Assembly: GCA_049606855.1 (NCBI GenBank)
Contig: JBMYVY010000009.1
Span: forward strand, 21,930-85,929
Direction: 5' to 3'
Source of the DNA: JBELHR01 sp049606855
Lineage (GTDB): Bacteria > Bacteroidota > Bacteroidia > Flavobacteriales > Flavobacteriaceae
DNA: 64,000 bases
Made by a program: the position numbers and the translations under genes. Below the pieces are notes generated by a model, which had not been told where the DNA came from, did no database searches, and saw only the letters and a list, made by a program, of their open reading frames with translations. Of the stretch, positions 52,773-62,500 are shown piece after piece; position 1 is the first letter of the stretch; each line of letters opens with the position of its first letter.

Positions 52773-53415
52773 CTTTTAATTTGATTTTTCGATCAACCAT
52801 TTCTCCTAAGGATTCATTGTGGGTTATTATAACAAAAGTGTGTCCCAATTCACCTCTTAACTTAAAAAATAGCTGATGTAGGCGCTCTGCACTTACTGAG
52901 TCCAAATTCCCTGAAGGTTCATCAGCAAAAATGACAGCCGGTTTATTTATAAGTGCACGTGCTACCGCGACTCGCTGCTGTTCTCCTCCCGAAAGTTCCG
53001 AAGGCTTATGATTATAACGATCACTTAGTCCCAAAAAATCTAAAAGTTCTTTCGCTTCTTTTTCTACTTCTTTGGGTTTTTTACCGGCAATAAAAGCAGG
53101 TATACTCACATTTTCAAGGGCCGTAAATTCTGGTAAAAGTTGGTGGAACTGAAAAATAAACCCTATTTCTTGATTCCTGAATTTGGACAAAGCCTTATCC
53201 GATAAATCGTGCAAGTTTTGACCATTTATCACCAAACTATAGTCTTCTTCTTTTCTGGGTCTATCGAGAGTTCCTAATATCTGTAACAAGGTCGTTTTTC
53301 CTGTTCCTGATGGTCCAACGATAGCAACGATTTCACCTTTTTCAACATGCAGATCGACCCCTTTAAGGACTTCTAAATCTCCGTAATATTTATGAATGTT
53401 TTTTGCAATAATCAT
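52753..53415 (-). CDS. lolD: ABC transporter ATP-binding protein LolD-like
   Basis: A 220-residue ATPase with Walker A GPSGTGKT, signature LSGGEQQRVAVAR and Walker B AVIFADEPSGNLD. It is of the LolD/MacB-associated type: the LolCDE complex releases lipoproteins from the inner membrane to LolA. No permease gene is adjacent, so the LolCE partner must be encoded elsewhere. It overlaps mtnN by 20 bases. Confidence 0.9.
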   Translation of the reverse strand: MIIAKNIHKYYGDLEVLKGVDLHVEKGEIVAIVGPSGTGKTTLLQILGTLDRPRKEEDYSLVINGQNLHDLSDKALSKFRNQEIGFIFQFHQLLPEFTALENVSIPAFIAGKKPKEVEKEAKELLDFLGLSDRYNHKPSELSGGEQQRVAVARALINKPAVIFADEPSGNLDSVSAERLHQLFFKLRGELGHTFVIITHNESLGEMVDRKIKLKDGQIVY

Positions 53416-53452
53416 AGAAGCTAAAATTAAGCTTTTATCTTATGCTGAACAA

Positions 53453-55852
53453 TTAATTTTTGAGGTTATTATAATCAATAAAATAGATTATTCGAAGGGA
53501 AAAGGTATGGTTCATTCCTTGTTCTAATAAATTTTTCAAATTTTCAGTAAAAGGAAGTTCTGATAACTGATCTTCTTTCGATATGGAGTTTCTGTAAAGA
53601 GCTACAATATTTGAACCTGGTGCAAACTGCCAGTTATAACTCAAATCAATATTCCAAATATTGAAATTTAGATTTTCATTTTCATCGTAGTCATTGGGAC
53701 TTAAATACCCATCTTCATCCAGCTGATAAAATTGATCCCCGTAGGTAACTGGAGCCCAATAATGTCTAAAGGCCAATGACAGATTTGCCAAAGCATTAAA
53801 ATTATAATTAACGGTCAGGCCATTAGTTACATTCTTTAAATTTCGATCTCCGAAAATAATGCTTCCATTATCCTCGGTGGTTACATAGCCTAACATGTGA
53901 TCGCCCTTAAACCATTCCAATTCATAGATAAACAATATTTTATTGCTCGCTTTTATCCGGGGAGCAACGCTAAGTCCAAATTCTTGTCTTTCTTCAAATA
54001 GTCTGTTGACATAACTCGCTCTTAAGTCTAATGCGAATAACTTATTATAATCCGTTGAAATGAATCCCCTTAAATCTACATCAGGATTGAGGACTACAAA
54101 CCTTCCATCTGTTCTAGGTTCAAAATAGTCATATCTTTCACCAATATTAGCTTCAATACCCCCTCCAAAAGACAGGTTATTTTTATTGGTTGCAAAAACA
54201 TCTAATTCAACATTGTTTCCTGTATAGATCATTGGATCAAATAAATAATCCAATCGTCCCCCTATCTCTACGCGGAACTGATTGAGATTTTTAGTAGGTT
54301 CAAAAATCCGATAAGAAATATCAGATCGGAAATTATTGTAATTGACTCTTCTTTGAAAGCCCAAATCCACAATATTGTAATCAGGTGTTGCCCAAAAATT
54401 AGCTGCGCGTGCTTGTATATTTCCTGCAATTTTTTCTATGGAGGTATAGCCTGAATATCCTGTTGTTTTCCCTTCGTCATTTACAACACTAACCTTCGCA
54501 TTTCCTTCAATTTTATAAGTATTCCTTTTATTTGCCAAATCATATAAGGCAGCCGTGACATTGGCATCTCTGAAAGAACCTTGTCTCAAAACATTTGTAT
54601 TTATAATACCAACAGATGAATTTCCTCCAAACTGCTTGTCAACCACCATAACATTATAATTCGTGAAGGGCTCAGTAAGCTCCTCTCGAGTGTCTCCTGT
54701 TTCAGTATTTTCAACTGTTGCATAAGTTTTTTCTGTAATTGCATTAAATACACCTACTCCCAGACCTTTTTTATCTCGTCCTGAAAGTTTTAATGCGTTC
54801 AACATTTTTACCGAGTCAGGGTTGTCGACAATAACTTCATTGGAACCTAAATTATCTTCTACATCGTCATAACCCACTGGAGTATTTCCAATTCTTCTCG
54901 AGTAAAAGAGCCGCCCTTTGTTAAATAAATCTGTTCCCTCTGTAAAAAAAGCACGTTGTTCATCATAGCGCTGTTCAAATGGTCCTAGATTCAGTACCAC
55001 ATTATCAAATTTTGTTTGACCAAAATCAGGAATCAAGGTGACATCTAAAGTAAAGGCTTCACTTACACCATATTTTACATCTAGTCCCAAACTGGCAGAA
55101 AAATCATTGTTTCCCTGACTGTCTAAGGAGTTATACAAAGATGCATAAGGATAAAAACTTAAACGAATTGGTGGTTTTAGGTCTTTTATTCCTGTTAGTA
55201 ATCCGGCATATTGAGGTCCATAACCTTTTGTTTTGTCAATGAAATTCCAAGTATAGGTACTTCTAGAATCCTGCATACTTCTAAAAAAATTGATTCCCCA
55301 GGTCTGCACCTGGTCGTTCGAAAACCTTAACATGGCATAGGGGATTCGAATTTCCACAACCCATCCTTGATCATTATAACTCACTTGGCTGTCCCATACG
55401 GCATTCCAGTTGAGGTCATCATTATCTAAATTCACCTTCAGATCAGCTTGAGTTCCACTGGCCATCACAACAAATCCTGATTCGTTTTGACCATCGTTAT
55501 TTGGGTTTAGGGCTACGCCAAAGAAATCGGATTGACCGAATTCATCACGTTGAGTAAACTGTCTAGGAATAGAAGAAGGATCATCGTCAAACATAAAAGC
55601 TCCTATGTATACTGCTTCATCATCGTACAGCACACGAACTTCTGTTTTTTGGTTTTCAGGTTCCAAATCACCAGTCCCAGGTTCAAGCATTACAAAATCC
55701 TTTGCAATATCGGTTTGAAGCCAAAACCCTTCATCGAGTTTTCCGTCTATTTTTATTTGCCCATCAATTCTAAGGGCTTCTAAAGTCTTTTTTTCTTGGG
55801 CCCAAAGAGTTACACTCAAAAGGGAAATTATCAGGGCGAGTAAAAATCGCAT
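53453..55852 (-). CDS. DUF5916 outer-membrane protein with N-terminal CBM9-like domain
   Basis: A 799-residue exported protein; signal peptide MRFLLALIISLLSVTLWAQ sets the start at 55852. Residues about 30-230 form a carbohydrate-binding family 9-like domain (KIDGKLDEGFWLQTD, DDEAVYIGAFMFDDDP), the rest is a beta-barrel of DUF5916 (FDNVVLNLGPFEQRYDEQRAFFTEG). Function is not established; the layout suggests a surface protein. It converges with nothing and is followed by lolD. Confidence 0.82.
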   Translation of the reverse strand: MRFLLALIISLLSVTLWAQEKKTLEALRIDGQIKIDGKLDEGFWLQTDIAKDFVMLEPGTGDLEPENQKTEVRVLYDDEAVYIGAFMFDDDPSSIPRQFTQRDEFGQSDFFGVALNPNNDGQNESGFVVMASGTQADLKVNLDNDDLNWNAVWDSQVSYNDQGWVVEIRIPYAMLRFSNDQVQTWGINFFRSMQDSRSTYTWNFIDKTKGYGPQYAGLLTGIKDLKPPIRLSFYPYASLYNSLDSQGNNDFSASLGLDVKYGVSEAFTLDVTLIPDFGQTKFDNVVLNLGPFEQRYDEQRAFFTEGTDLFNKGRLFYSRRIGNTPVGYDDVEDNLGSNEVIVDNPDSVKMLNALKLSGRDKKGLGVGVFNAITEKTYATVENTETGDTREELTEPFTNYNVMVVDKQFGGNSSVGIINTNVLRQGSFRDANVTAALYDLANKRNTYKIEGNAKVSVVNDEGKTTGYSGYTSIEKIAGNIQARAANFWATPDYNIVDLGFQRRVNYNNFRSDISYRIFEPTKNLNQFRVEIGGRLDYLFDPMIYTGNNVELDVFATNKNNLSFGGGIEANIGERYDYFEPRTDGRFVVLNPDVDLRGFISTDYNKLFALDLRASYVNRLFEERQEFGLSVAPRIKASNKILFIYELEWFKGDHMLGYVTTEDNGSIIFGDRNLKNVTNGLTVNYNFNALANLSLAFRHYWAPVTYGDQFYQLDEDGYLSPNDYDENENLNFNIWNIDLSYNWQFAPGSNIVALYRNSISKEDQLSELPFTENLKNLLEQGMNHTFSLRIIYFIDYNNLKN

Positions 55853-56010
55853 CAAAGGATTGTGTTTTGGTTGTCGACAGAACGAAAGTATTAAGAGATA
55901 ACTTAATGAAATCATAAAAAAACGTTAAACATTAATCCATTATTCAACAATTTCTTAAATATTTTTCAAATCTTTTTATCTAGAGAATTACTTTAATTAA
56001 AATGGATTGC

Positions 56011-56018
56011 TATTTTTG
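56011..56018 (+). promoter_or_regulatory. Promoter -7 box for sucC
   Basis: TATTTTTG is an exact TAnnTTTG box, 23 bases before the ATG at 56042, giving a short leader containing AAAGGTG. This supports the ATG at 56042 over an upstream start at 56018. Confidence 0.6.
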
Positions 56019-56041
56019 TGCATATTTTTAAAGGTGACCAG

Positions 56042-57235
56042 ATGAATTTACACGAATATCAAGGAAAAGAAATACTTAACAGTTTTGGAGTAAGAATTCA
56101 AAGAGGAATAATTGCTCACAACCACAAAGAGGCTGTTGATGCTGCAAAACAATTAACTTCAGAAACAGGAACTAGCTGGTATGTAGTTAAAGCTCAAATT
56201 CATGCAGGAGGAAGAGGAAAAGGTGGAGGAGTGAAGCTTGCAAAAAATTTGCAGGAAGTTGAAACACTTTCTGAGAATATTATTGGGATGATGCTTAAAA
56301 CTCCACAGACTCCAGCTGAGGGAAAGAAAGTGAACCAAGTTTTGATTTGTGAAGATGTATATTACCCAGGAGAATCAGAAACTTCTGAATTTTATATGTC
56401 TGTACTTTTAAACAGATCTACAGGTAGAAATATGATTATGTATTCTACTGAAGGAGGAATGGATATTGAAGAGGTTGCTGATAAAACACCCCACTTAATT
56501 TTCACAGAAGAAATTGATCCTACACAAGGCTTGTTGCCGTTCCAAGCGCGTAAGATTGCCTTCAACTTGGGTCTTTCTGGTGCTGCTTTTAAGGATATGG
56601 TAAAGTTTGTAATGTCTTTGTACAAAGCTTATGTTTCTTCTGATGTATCATTATTTGAAATTAACCCAGTATTAAAAACTTCAGATGATAAAATTTTAGC
56701 GGTTGATGCTAAAGTTAGTCTTGATGAAAATGCGCTATACCGTCACAAGGATTATGCAGAGATGCGTGATTTAAGAGAAGAAAACCCAATTGAGGTTGAG
56801 GCTAAAGCTGCAGGATTGAATTATGTAGATTTGGATGGAAATGTTGGTTGTATGGTTAACGGTGCAGGTCTTGCAATGGGTACTATGGATTTAATCAAAC
56901 AAGCAGGAGGTGATCCAGCCAACTTCTTAGATGTTGGTGGAACTGCAGATGCTAAGCGTGTGGAAACAGCTTTTAGAATTATTTTAAAGGATCCAAATGT
57001 AAAAGCCATCTTGGTGAACATTTTCGGAGGTATTGTTAGATGTGATCGTGTTGCACAAGGTGTGGTTGACGCATATAAGAATATGGGGGATGCCATTAAT
57101 GTACCGATCATTTTAAGATTACAAGGAACAAATGCTAAAGAAGCTAAGCAATTAATAGATGATAGTGGTATGGCGATTATTTCGGCTACAGAATTCCAAG
57201 AAGCAGCAGATAAAGTTGCAGAAGTTTTGGCTTAA
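56042..57235 (+). CDS. sucC: Succinate--CoA ligase (ADP-forming) subunit beta
   Basis: A 397-residue ATP-grasp subunit of succinyl-CoA synthetase: N-terminal MNLHEYQGKEIL, KAQIHAGGRGKGGGVKLA, and GNVGCMVNGAGLAMGTMD with NIFGGIVRCD. It makes ATP or GTP from succinyl-CoA in the TCA cycle together with SucD. sucD is not next to it: the next gene is uvrB on the other strand. That separation is common in flavobacteria. It ends at two tandem terminators. Confidence 0.95.
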   Translation: MNLHEYQGKEILNSFGVRIQRGIIAHNHKEAVDAAKQLTSETGTSWYVVKAQIHAGGRGKGGGVKLAKNLQEVETLSENIIGMMLKTPQTPAEGKKVNQVLICEDVYYPGESETSEFYMSVLLNRSTGRNMIMYSTEGGMDIEEVADKTPHLIFTEEIDPTQGLLPFQARKIAFNLGLSGAAFKDMVKFVMSLYKAYVSSDVSLFEINPVLKTSDDKILAVDAKVSLDENALYRHKDYAEMRDLREENPIEVEAKAAGLNYVDLDGNVGCMVNGAGLAMGTMDLIKQAGGDPANFLDVGGTADAKRVETAFRIILKDPNVKAILVNIFGGIVRCDRVAQGVVDAYKNMGDAINVPIILRLQGTNAKEAKQLIDDSGMAIISATEFQEAADKVAEVLA

Positions 57236-57257
57236 GTCAAAATAGATATTATACGAA

Positions 57258-57290
57258 TAAAAAAAGCACCTGAATCAGGTGCTTTTTTTA
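57258..57290 (+). terminator. Intrinsic terminator of sucC
   Basis: AGCACCTG (57265-57272) and CAGGTGCT (57276-57283) form an 8-bp stem with loop AAT, followed by seven T. Confidence 0.88.
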
Positions 57291-57298
57291 GTTTAAAG

Positions 57299-57340
57299 CA
57301 AAAAAAAAAGAGTCTGGAGGTTAACGACTCTTTTTTTTTA
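57299..57340. terminator. Second terminator hairpin, both directions
   Basis: GAGTC (57310-57314) and GACTC (57326-57330), extended by A/T pairs on either side, enclose an 11-base loop; A and T runs flank it. It is a back-up terminator for sucC on the plus strand and the 3' end of the proposed RNA on the minus strand. Confidence 0.82.
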
Positions 57341-57475
57341 ATAAGGAATTGAAACTTATCGTATTAACAGGGGACTTACACTTACTTTCCGCCAAGAAAT
57401 ATTCAATTCTATCCTTTTTTAATAACAACCGTAATGGGGTGACTACGTGGGGTAATATTGTTATTAACTGCTAAT
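57299..57475 (-). ncRNA. Candidate small RNA downstream of uvrB
   Basis: The 308-base gap between the sucC and uvrB stops holds no convincing ORF but looks like an RNA gene on the minus strand. A promoter (TTG-20-TATATTTG, 57510-57480) predicts a start near 57475. The transcript can fold as a perfect 10-bp stem, TTAATAACAA with TTGTTATTAA (57458-57467 with 57419-57428), whose 29-base loop contains ACCCCA twice. A second stem pairs 57413-57416 plus 57402-57408 with 57343-57353. It ends in a terminator hairpin (57326-57330 with 57310-57314) and a T run. The terminator loop carries CCTCC on the minus strand. It may also be processed from the uvrB 3' end. No Rfam family is recognised by eye. Confidence 0.55.
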
Positions 57476-57479
57476 AATA

Positions 57480-57510
57480 CAAATATAGAAGCTTTTGAAC
57501 CCTCCTGCAA
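57480..57510 (-). promoter_or_regulatory. Promoter for the candidate small RNA
   Basis: On the minus strand TTG (57510-57508) is followed, after 20 bases, by TATATTTG (57487-57480), an exact Bacteroidota -7 box. The position, just after the uvrB stop and with no gene downstream on this strand until the terminator, is what suggests an RNA gene. Confidence 0.6.
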
Positions 57511-57543
57511 TACCTCCTATAAAGGGAATATTTCTTTACCTAT

Positions 57544-59511
57544 TTATAGGGATTCCTTTAAGCGTTTAATTTCATCTCTGTATTCAGCAGCTTTGAGAAA
57601 ATCTAATTCTTTAGCCGCGACTCCCATTTTTTTCGTGAGTTCCTTGATCAATTTCACTTTGTCTTCTGAACTGTAATCACTTTTATCTTCACTTACTAAA
57701 ATAAGTTCTCTCTCTGTATTGTTTATAAGTGATGATTTAATGGTTTTCTTTATTTGCTTTGGCTCTAATCCGTTCGCTTTATTATAGGCTTCTTGTTTTG
57801 ATCTTCGATAATTTGTTTCATCAATGGTTTTTTGCATGCTATCTGTAATTTTGTCGGCATACATGATGGCTTTTCCATTGACGTTTCTCGCAGCTCTTCC
57901 TATTGTTTGAGTTAAAGAACGATGAGATCTCAAAAACCCTTCTTTATCTGCATCAATAATAGCGACTAAGGAGACTTCTGGTAAATCCAAACCTTCTCTC
58001 AATAAATTTACCCCGATCAATACGTCAAATAAGCCCTTTCTCAAATCTTGCATGATTTCAACTCGTTCAAGGGTATCAACATCAGAATGAATGTATCGGC
58101 ATCTGATTTGAATTCTACTTAAATACTTGGTCAATTCTTCTGCCATTCGCTTGGTTAAAGTTGTAACCAATACCCGTTCATCAATTTCAGTTCTCTTGTG
58201 AATTTCATCAATCAAATCATCGATTTGATTTTCACTTGGTCTAACCTCAATAATGGGATCGAGCAAGCCCGTTGGCCGAATTATTTGCTCAACTACAATT
58301 CCCTCTGATTGTTTTAGTTCATAATCTGCAGGGGTGGCACTCACGTATAAGACTTGATTCTGAAGTTGTTCTAATTCTTCGAACTTTAAAGGGCGATTGT
58401 CCATGGCAGAAGGCAATCTAAATCCAAATTCCACTAAGTTCTCTTTTCTAGAACGGTCCCCTCCATACATCGCATGAGTCTGTGGAATGGTAACGTGACT
58501 TTCATCTATTACCATTAAATAATCATCAGGAAAGTAATCTAATAAACAGAAAGGACGGGTTCCTGCCTGCCTTCCGTCAAGATATCTAGAATAATTTTCT
58601 ATCCCACTACAATAGCCTAACTCCCGAATCATTTCCAAGTCAAATTCAGTTCTTTCTTGTATTCTCTTTGCCTCAAGAGGTTTTCCTATTTCATTGAAAA
58701 AATCAATTTGTTTGACAAGGTCATCTTGGATTTTATGAATAGCTCCTTGTAAAACATCAGCCGAGGTAACAAATAGATTTGCTGGATATATATTTAATTG
58801 GTCGAACGATTCAAGAATCGCATTAGTATTGGGGTCAAAGGATTCTATTTCTTCTATTTCATCCCCAAAAAAATGAACTCTGTAGGCATGTTCGCCATAG
58901 GATGGATAAATGGTAATGGTATCTCCCTTTACCATAAAACTTCCACTTTTTGGTTCTACTTCAGTTCTTGAATATAAACTAGCAACTAAAGCTTTTAAAA
59001 AAGCAGTTCGAGCAATTATTTGGTCTCGCTCTATAGTAATTACATTCTTTTTGAATTCTGTTGGGTTTCCGATACCATATAGGCAAGATACAGAGGCAAC
59101 CACAATGACGTCACGCCTTCCTGAAAGTAAAGTCGAACTTGCGCTAATCCTCATCTTTTCAATATCCTCGTTTATAGATAAATCTTTTTCTATATACGTT
59201 CCAGTAACCGGTATGTAGGCTTCGGGTTGATAGTAATCATAATAGGAAACAAAATATTCAACTGCATTATTGGGAAAAAACTCTTTAAACTCTGAATAAA
59301 GCTGAGCGGCTAAGGTTTTGTTATGAGCAAGGACAAGCGTAGGCTTTTGAACAGTTTTGATAACATTTGCTACCGTAAATGTCTTACCGGAACCAGTTAC
59401 ACCCACTAAAGTTTGATATTCTTGCCCACTTTCAATTCCATCAACCAATTCTTTAATTGCTTGAGGTTGATCTCCTGTGGGCTGAAAATCTGATTTGATG
59501 TTGAATTCCAT
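57544..59511 (-). CDS. uvrB: Excinuclease ABC subunit UvrB
   Basis: A 655-residue nucleotide excision repair helicase. Walker A is GVTGSGKT (about 39-46), the beta-hairpin with YYDYYQPEAYIP follows at about 92-103, and motifs VLIGVNLLREGLDLPEVSLVAI and QTIGRAARN mark the second RecA domain. The C-terminal UVR motif (about 620-655) binds UvrC. UvrB verifies damage with UvrA and guides UvrC incision. It starts 14 bases after the adhesin stop on the same strand; the two are functionally unrelated. Confidence 0.96.
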   Translation of the reverse strand: MEFNIKSDFQPTGDQPQAIKELVDGIESGQEYQTLVGVTGSGKTFTVANVIKTVQKPTLVLAHNKTLAAQLYSEFKEFFPNNAVEYFVSYYDYYQPEAYIPVTGTYIEKDLSINEDIEKMRISASSTLLSGRRDVIVVASVSCLYGIGNPTEFKKNVITIERDQIIARTAFLKALVASLYSRTEVEPKSGSFMVKGDTITIYPSYGEHAYRVHFFGDEIEEIESFDPNTNAILESFDQLNIYPANLFVTSADVLQGAIHKIQDDLVKQIDFFNEIGKPLEAKRIQERTEFDLEMIRELGYCSGIENYSRYLDGRQAGTRPFCLLDYFPDDYLMVIDESHVTIPQTHAMYGGDRSRKENLVEFGFRLPSAMDNRPLKFEELEQLQNQVLYVSATPADYELKQSEGIVVEQIIRPTGLLDPIIEVRPSENQIDDLIDEIHKRTEIDERVLVTTLTKRMAEELTKYLSRIQIRCRYIHSDVDTLERVEIMQDLRKGLFDVLIGVNLLREGLDLPEVSLVAIIDADKEGFLRSHRSLTQTIGRAARNVNGKAIMYADKITDSMQKTIDETNYRRSKQEAYNKANGLEPKQIKKTIKSSLINNTERELILVSEDKSDYSSEDKVKLIKELTKKMGVAAKELDFLKAAEYRDEIKRLKESL

Positions 59512-59525
59512 TCAACAAAAATACA

Positions 59526-62500
59526 TTAATTAATCAAACTAAAATGTCCTTGATATTCTCTTAATGTGCCATTTTGATCAATGAATTTTGCATGATACCA
59601 ATAATCTGTTGGCAATAAAAGTGCACCCTTAAAGGTTCCATCCCAGCCTTCTTCATAAATATTAATCGTAGTTATATATTTACCGTAACGATCAAAAATA
59701 TCGATTTCACCATTTTGAAATTCTGGTATTTTATCATTATCCAAAATCCCTCTAACATTCCATCTATTATTAGTGCTTTGTAGAGGCGTAAAGAATTTCG
59801 GAAAGTCTAAAACGGTAACTTCAACCTGTGAGGTTGAACAACCCAGACTATCCTTTATGTATATCACATGATTTCCTAGAGTCAAGTTGTCAAAGAACCC
59901 TGTATCGTTATAGGGACCATTTGGATCATCAATAGCGAATAAATATATACCATTTCCAATAAGGTCTTTACGGATTTGAACGGAATGAGAACCAAAATTC
60001 TCCTCAATTATGATATGTTCAGGCAATACCTCGGCAACTTCTGAAACTTCAGCAAAATAAACTTTCTCAGTATAACATCCTGTTTCTGGGTTAGTTCCTA
60101 TAATTAGATATTCTCCGGATTTAGTCAAAACTACATGAGTTCCTCTTGAATTGATATTATTAACCGTGTTTCCATCTGGGCCTATCCAGGTGTAAGTATA
60201 AGTATTTGAATCCTCTTGATCTATGAAAACATCTATTTCTTCCGCATCATCACAAAAGACAATCGGGCTCGTGATTTCAAATTCTGGTAAGGGGTTTGTT
60301 ATAATTTCAAACGCTTCAAAATAATCTGCCACACACCCAGAAATGCTGTTTTCAACGCGAATAAAGAAAATCATTTGCCCATTGATTATTTCGTCAGTTC
60401 TTAACTCCGAAATAGCGTTACTTCCATTGGTAGCGTCCTCTTGGCTGTAATGATAGCTTACACTTAAGTTTTCAGGATTATTCATTCCCCCAAGAATGAT
60501 TTGAGATTGTATGGACAGGTCAATGGTACTTCCATCGTTACAAAATTCTAAATTTTCCGGTAAATTATATTCTGGTAATGGGTGGACTTGCAGGTCTAAT
60601 TCCACAAACTTATAGCAGCCATTATAGAATACTCTTGCCCATACCGATCTACTAGTAACCTCAAAATTTTCGAGTAGACTATCTGGAATTTTACCTGCAT
60701 TACTAACCGTGTTTCTTGCATCTTGTTCCGTTCCAAAATAAGTTATGAACTCATGCATATTTTCATCTTCTGCAATCAGATATTTTAAATTGATTAAATC
60801 AAAACCATAGGTTCCAGTTCGATTATCGTCACAACCAATAACCGGAAGTGGGTTTTCATTTATTCCAGGAATAATATTAACCACAAACTCGAAGGACGTT
60901 ATTACTGCGCACTGTTGGTTTTTCACATTCACTAGACGGATCCAAATTGTCTTGTTAAATGGGGAGTCTGAATTATTAAAATTTGACTTATCTAACCTAT
61001 TTGTATCAAAACCTGCGGCCTCTTCAGAAAGGTAATAATTCAATTCGAAGTCTCCAGGATTCACTTGGTCTGCTAATATATCATTGTCCAGATCACTTAG
61101 ATTATAATTGAATATAATTCCATCTTCATTATCATCACACAATTCAATACTACCTATTTCAACTGGTGTTGGCGCATCAAATAAAACAGCATCAAAACTA
61201 CTCACATTTATACACCCAGTCTCTGTATTTAAAATACTGTAATAAACCGTTCTAGTGCTTCGGCTTATTTCAAGTGGGCTTTCTGCTCTTTCCGCATATT
61301 CTTGATTCCATGCAGCTTGTTCTGAATTGAAGAATTCAATTTCATAAATACTAGAGTCTTGATTGACCTTACTGAGAATTTCATTTCGTTTACTATCCTT
61401 TAAATCATAAATTAAATAGCTACCATCATTAGCCAAGTTACTCGAACTTCCGAAATCACATATTTCAATGTTTTCCACCTCAGTAGATAAATTCGGTAGT
61501 GGATCTACATGAAGTGTGAGTTCAGCAATATTTCCACAGCTGTTATTTTTGTCTGCAACACGAACATATATAATCTGATCCTGAGACTGATTTTTATAAG
61601 CAGTAATTTCAGTATTGCTCATTGGAGAATCATTGATTTCTGCCAAGGCATAGGTGGGGTGGAAGGAGATGTCATAGTCTAAAGGACTACCGGTCACTAA
61701 AATATTATCTAAGGCATCGTTTAAATTAAATATTCCCTCATCCATATTGCTAAGTCCACTATTAATGTCATAACACTGTTCCATAATATAATGGTTGACT
61801 GGGGGAACAGGGTTGACTTCAAGAGTCAAATAACTGGCTACAAACACCGAACAATCTGGGGCTAATAGATTTTGAGCTCTGGTGTAGATTAGTTGCAATC
61901 CTGGGCTGTCCGTGTTTCTATAGGTTTGATATTGATTTCTTGGTATAGCATTAACATCATTATTTGCATCCTCTAAGGTTTTGTAATGTTTAATTACAAT
62001 TGGTTGATCGGAAGGGTAAAGGTTTTTTACTGCTTCGTCATAAGGGCTTATGTCAAATTCTCCAATTCCAGAACCACTTCCATCCCCACAAGTATATAGG
62101 TGCTGTTGAATTCTGTCATCAAATACGGACAATGCAACTTTTAAATTTACCTCACTGAATGCTGCACAAGATTCTGCACCAAAAAATTCGTGTCTCACAT
62201 ATATTTTGCTGTAAAATTGATTTGAAAAATTCTCAGGGCTTGTAATAACATTGATGTCATTGATGGCATCAAGCTCAGAGGTATAGAATTTTAATCGGAT
62301 CCCAGACTCATTGCTTATTAAGGGATATAAATCATTTAAATTAAAACTTGTAATTCCATCAAGATCAGTATCACATTGAATGAAATCATAAGTGTTGGCT
62401 CTTACTTCGGGTTGCGCGTTTATAATTAAATTTATATAGGCATTATAGGCACATATTTCGGACTCACGATTCTTAATTTCAACACTGATAGTTTCATCTT

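Noticed and set aside
57458..57676. Plus-strand 72-residue ORF over the uvrB end
   Set aside because: Composition is random, it overlaps uvrB antisense, and it has no ribosome-binding context.
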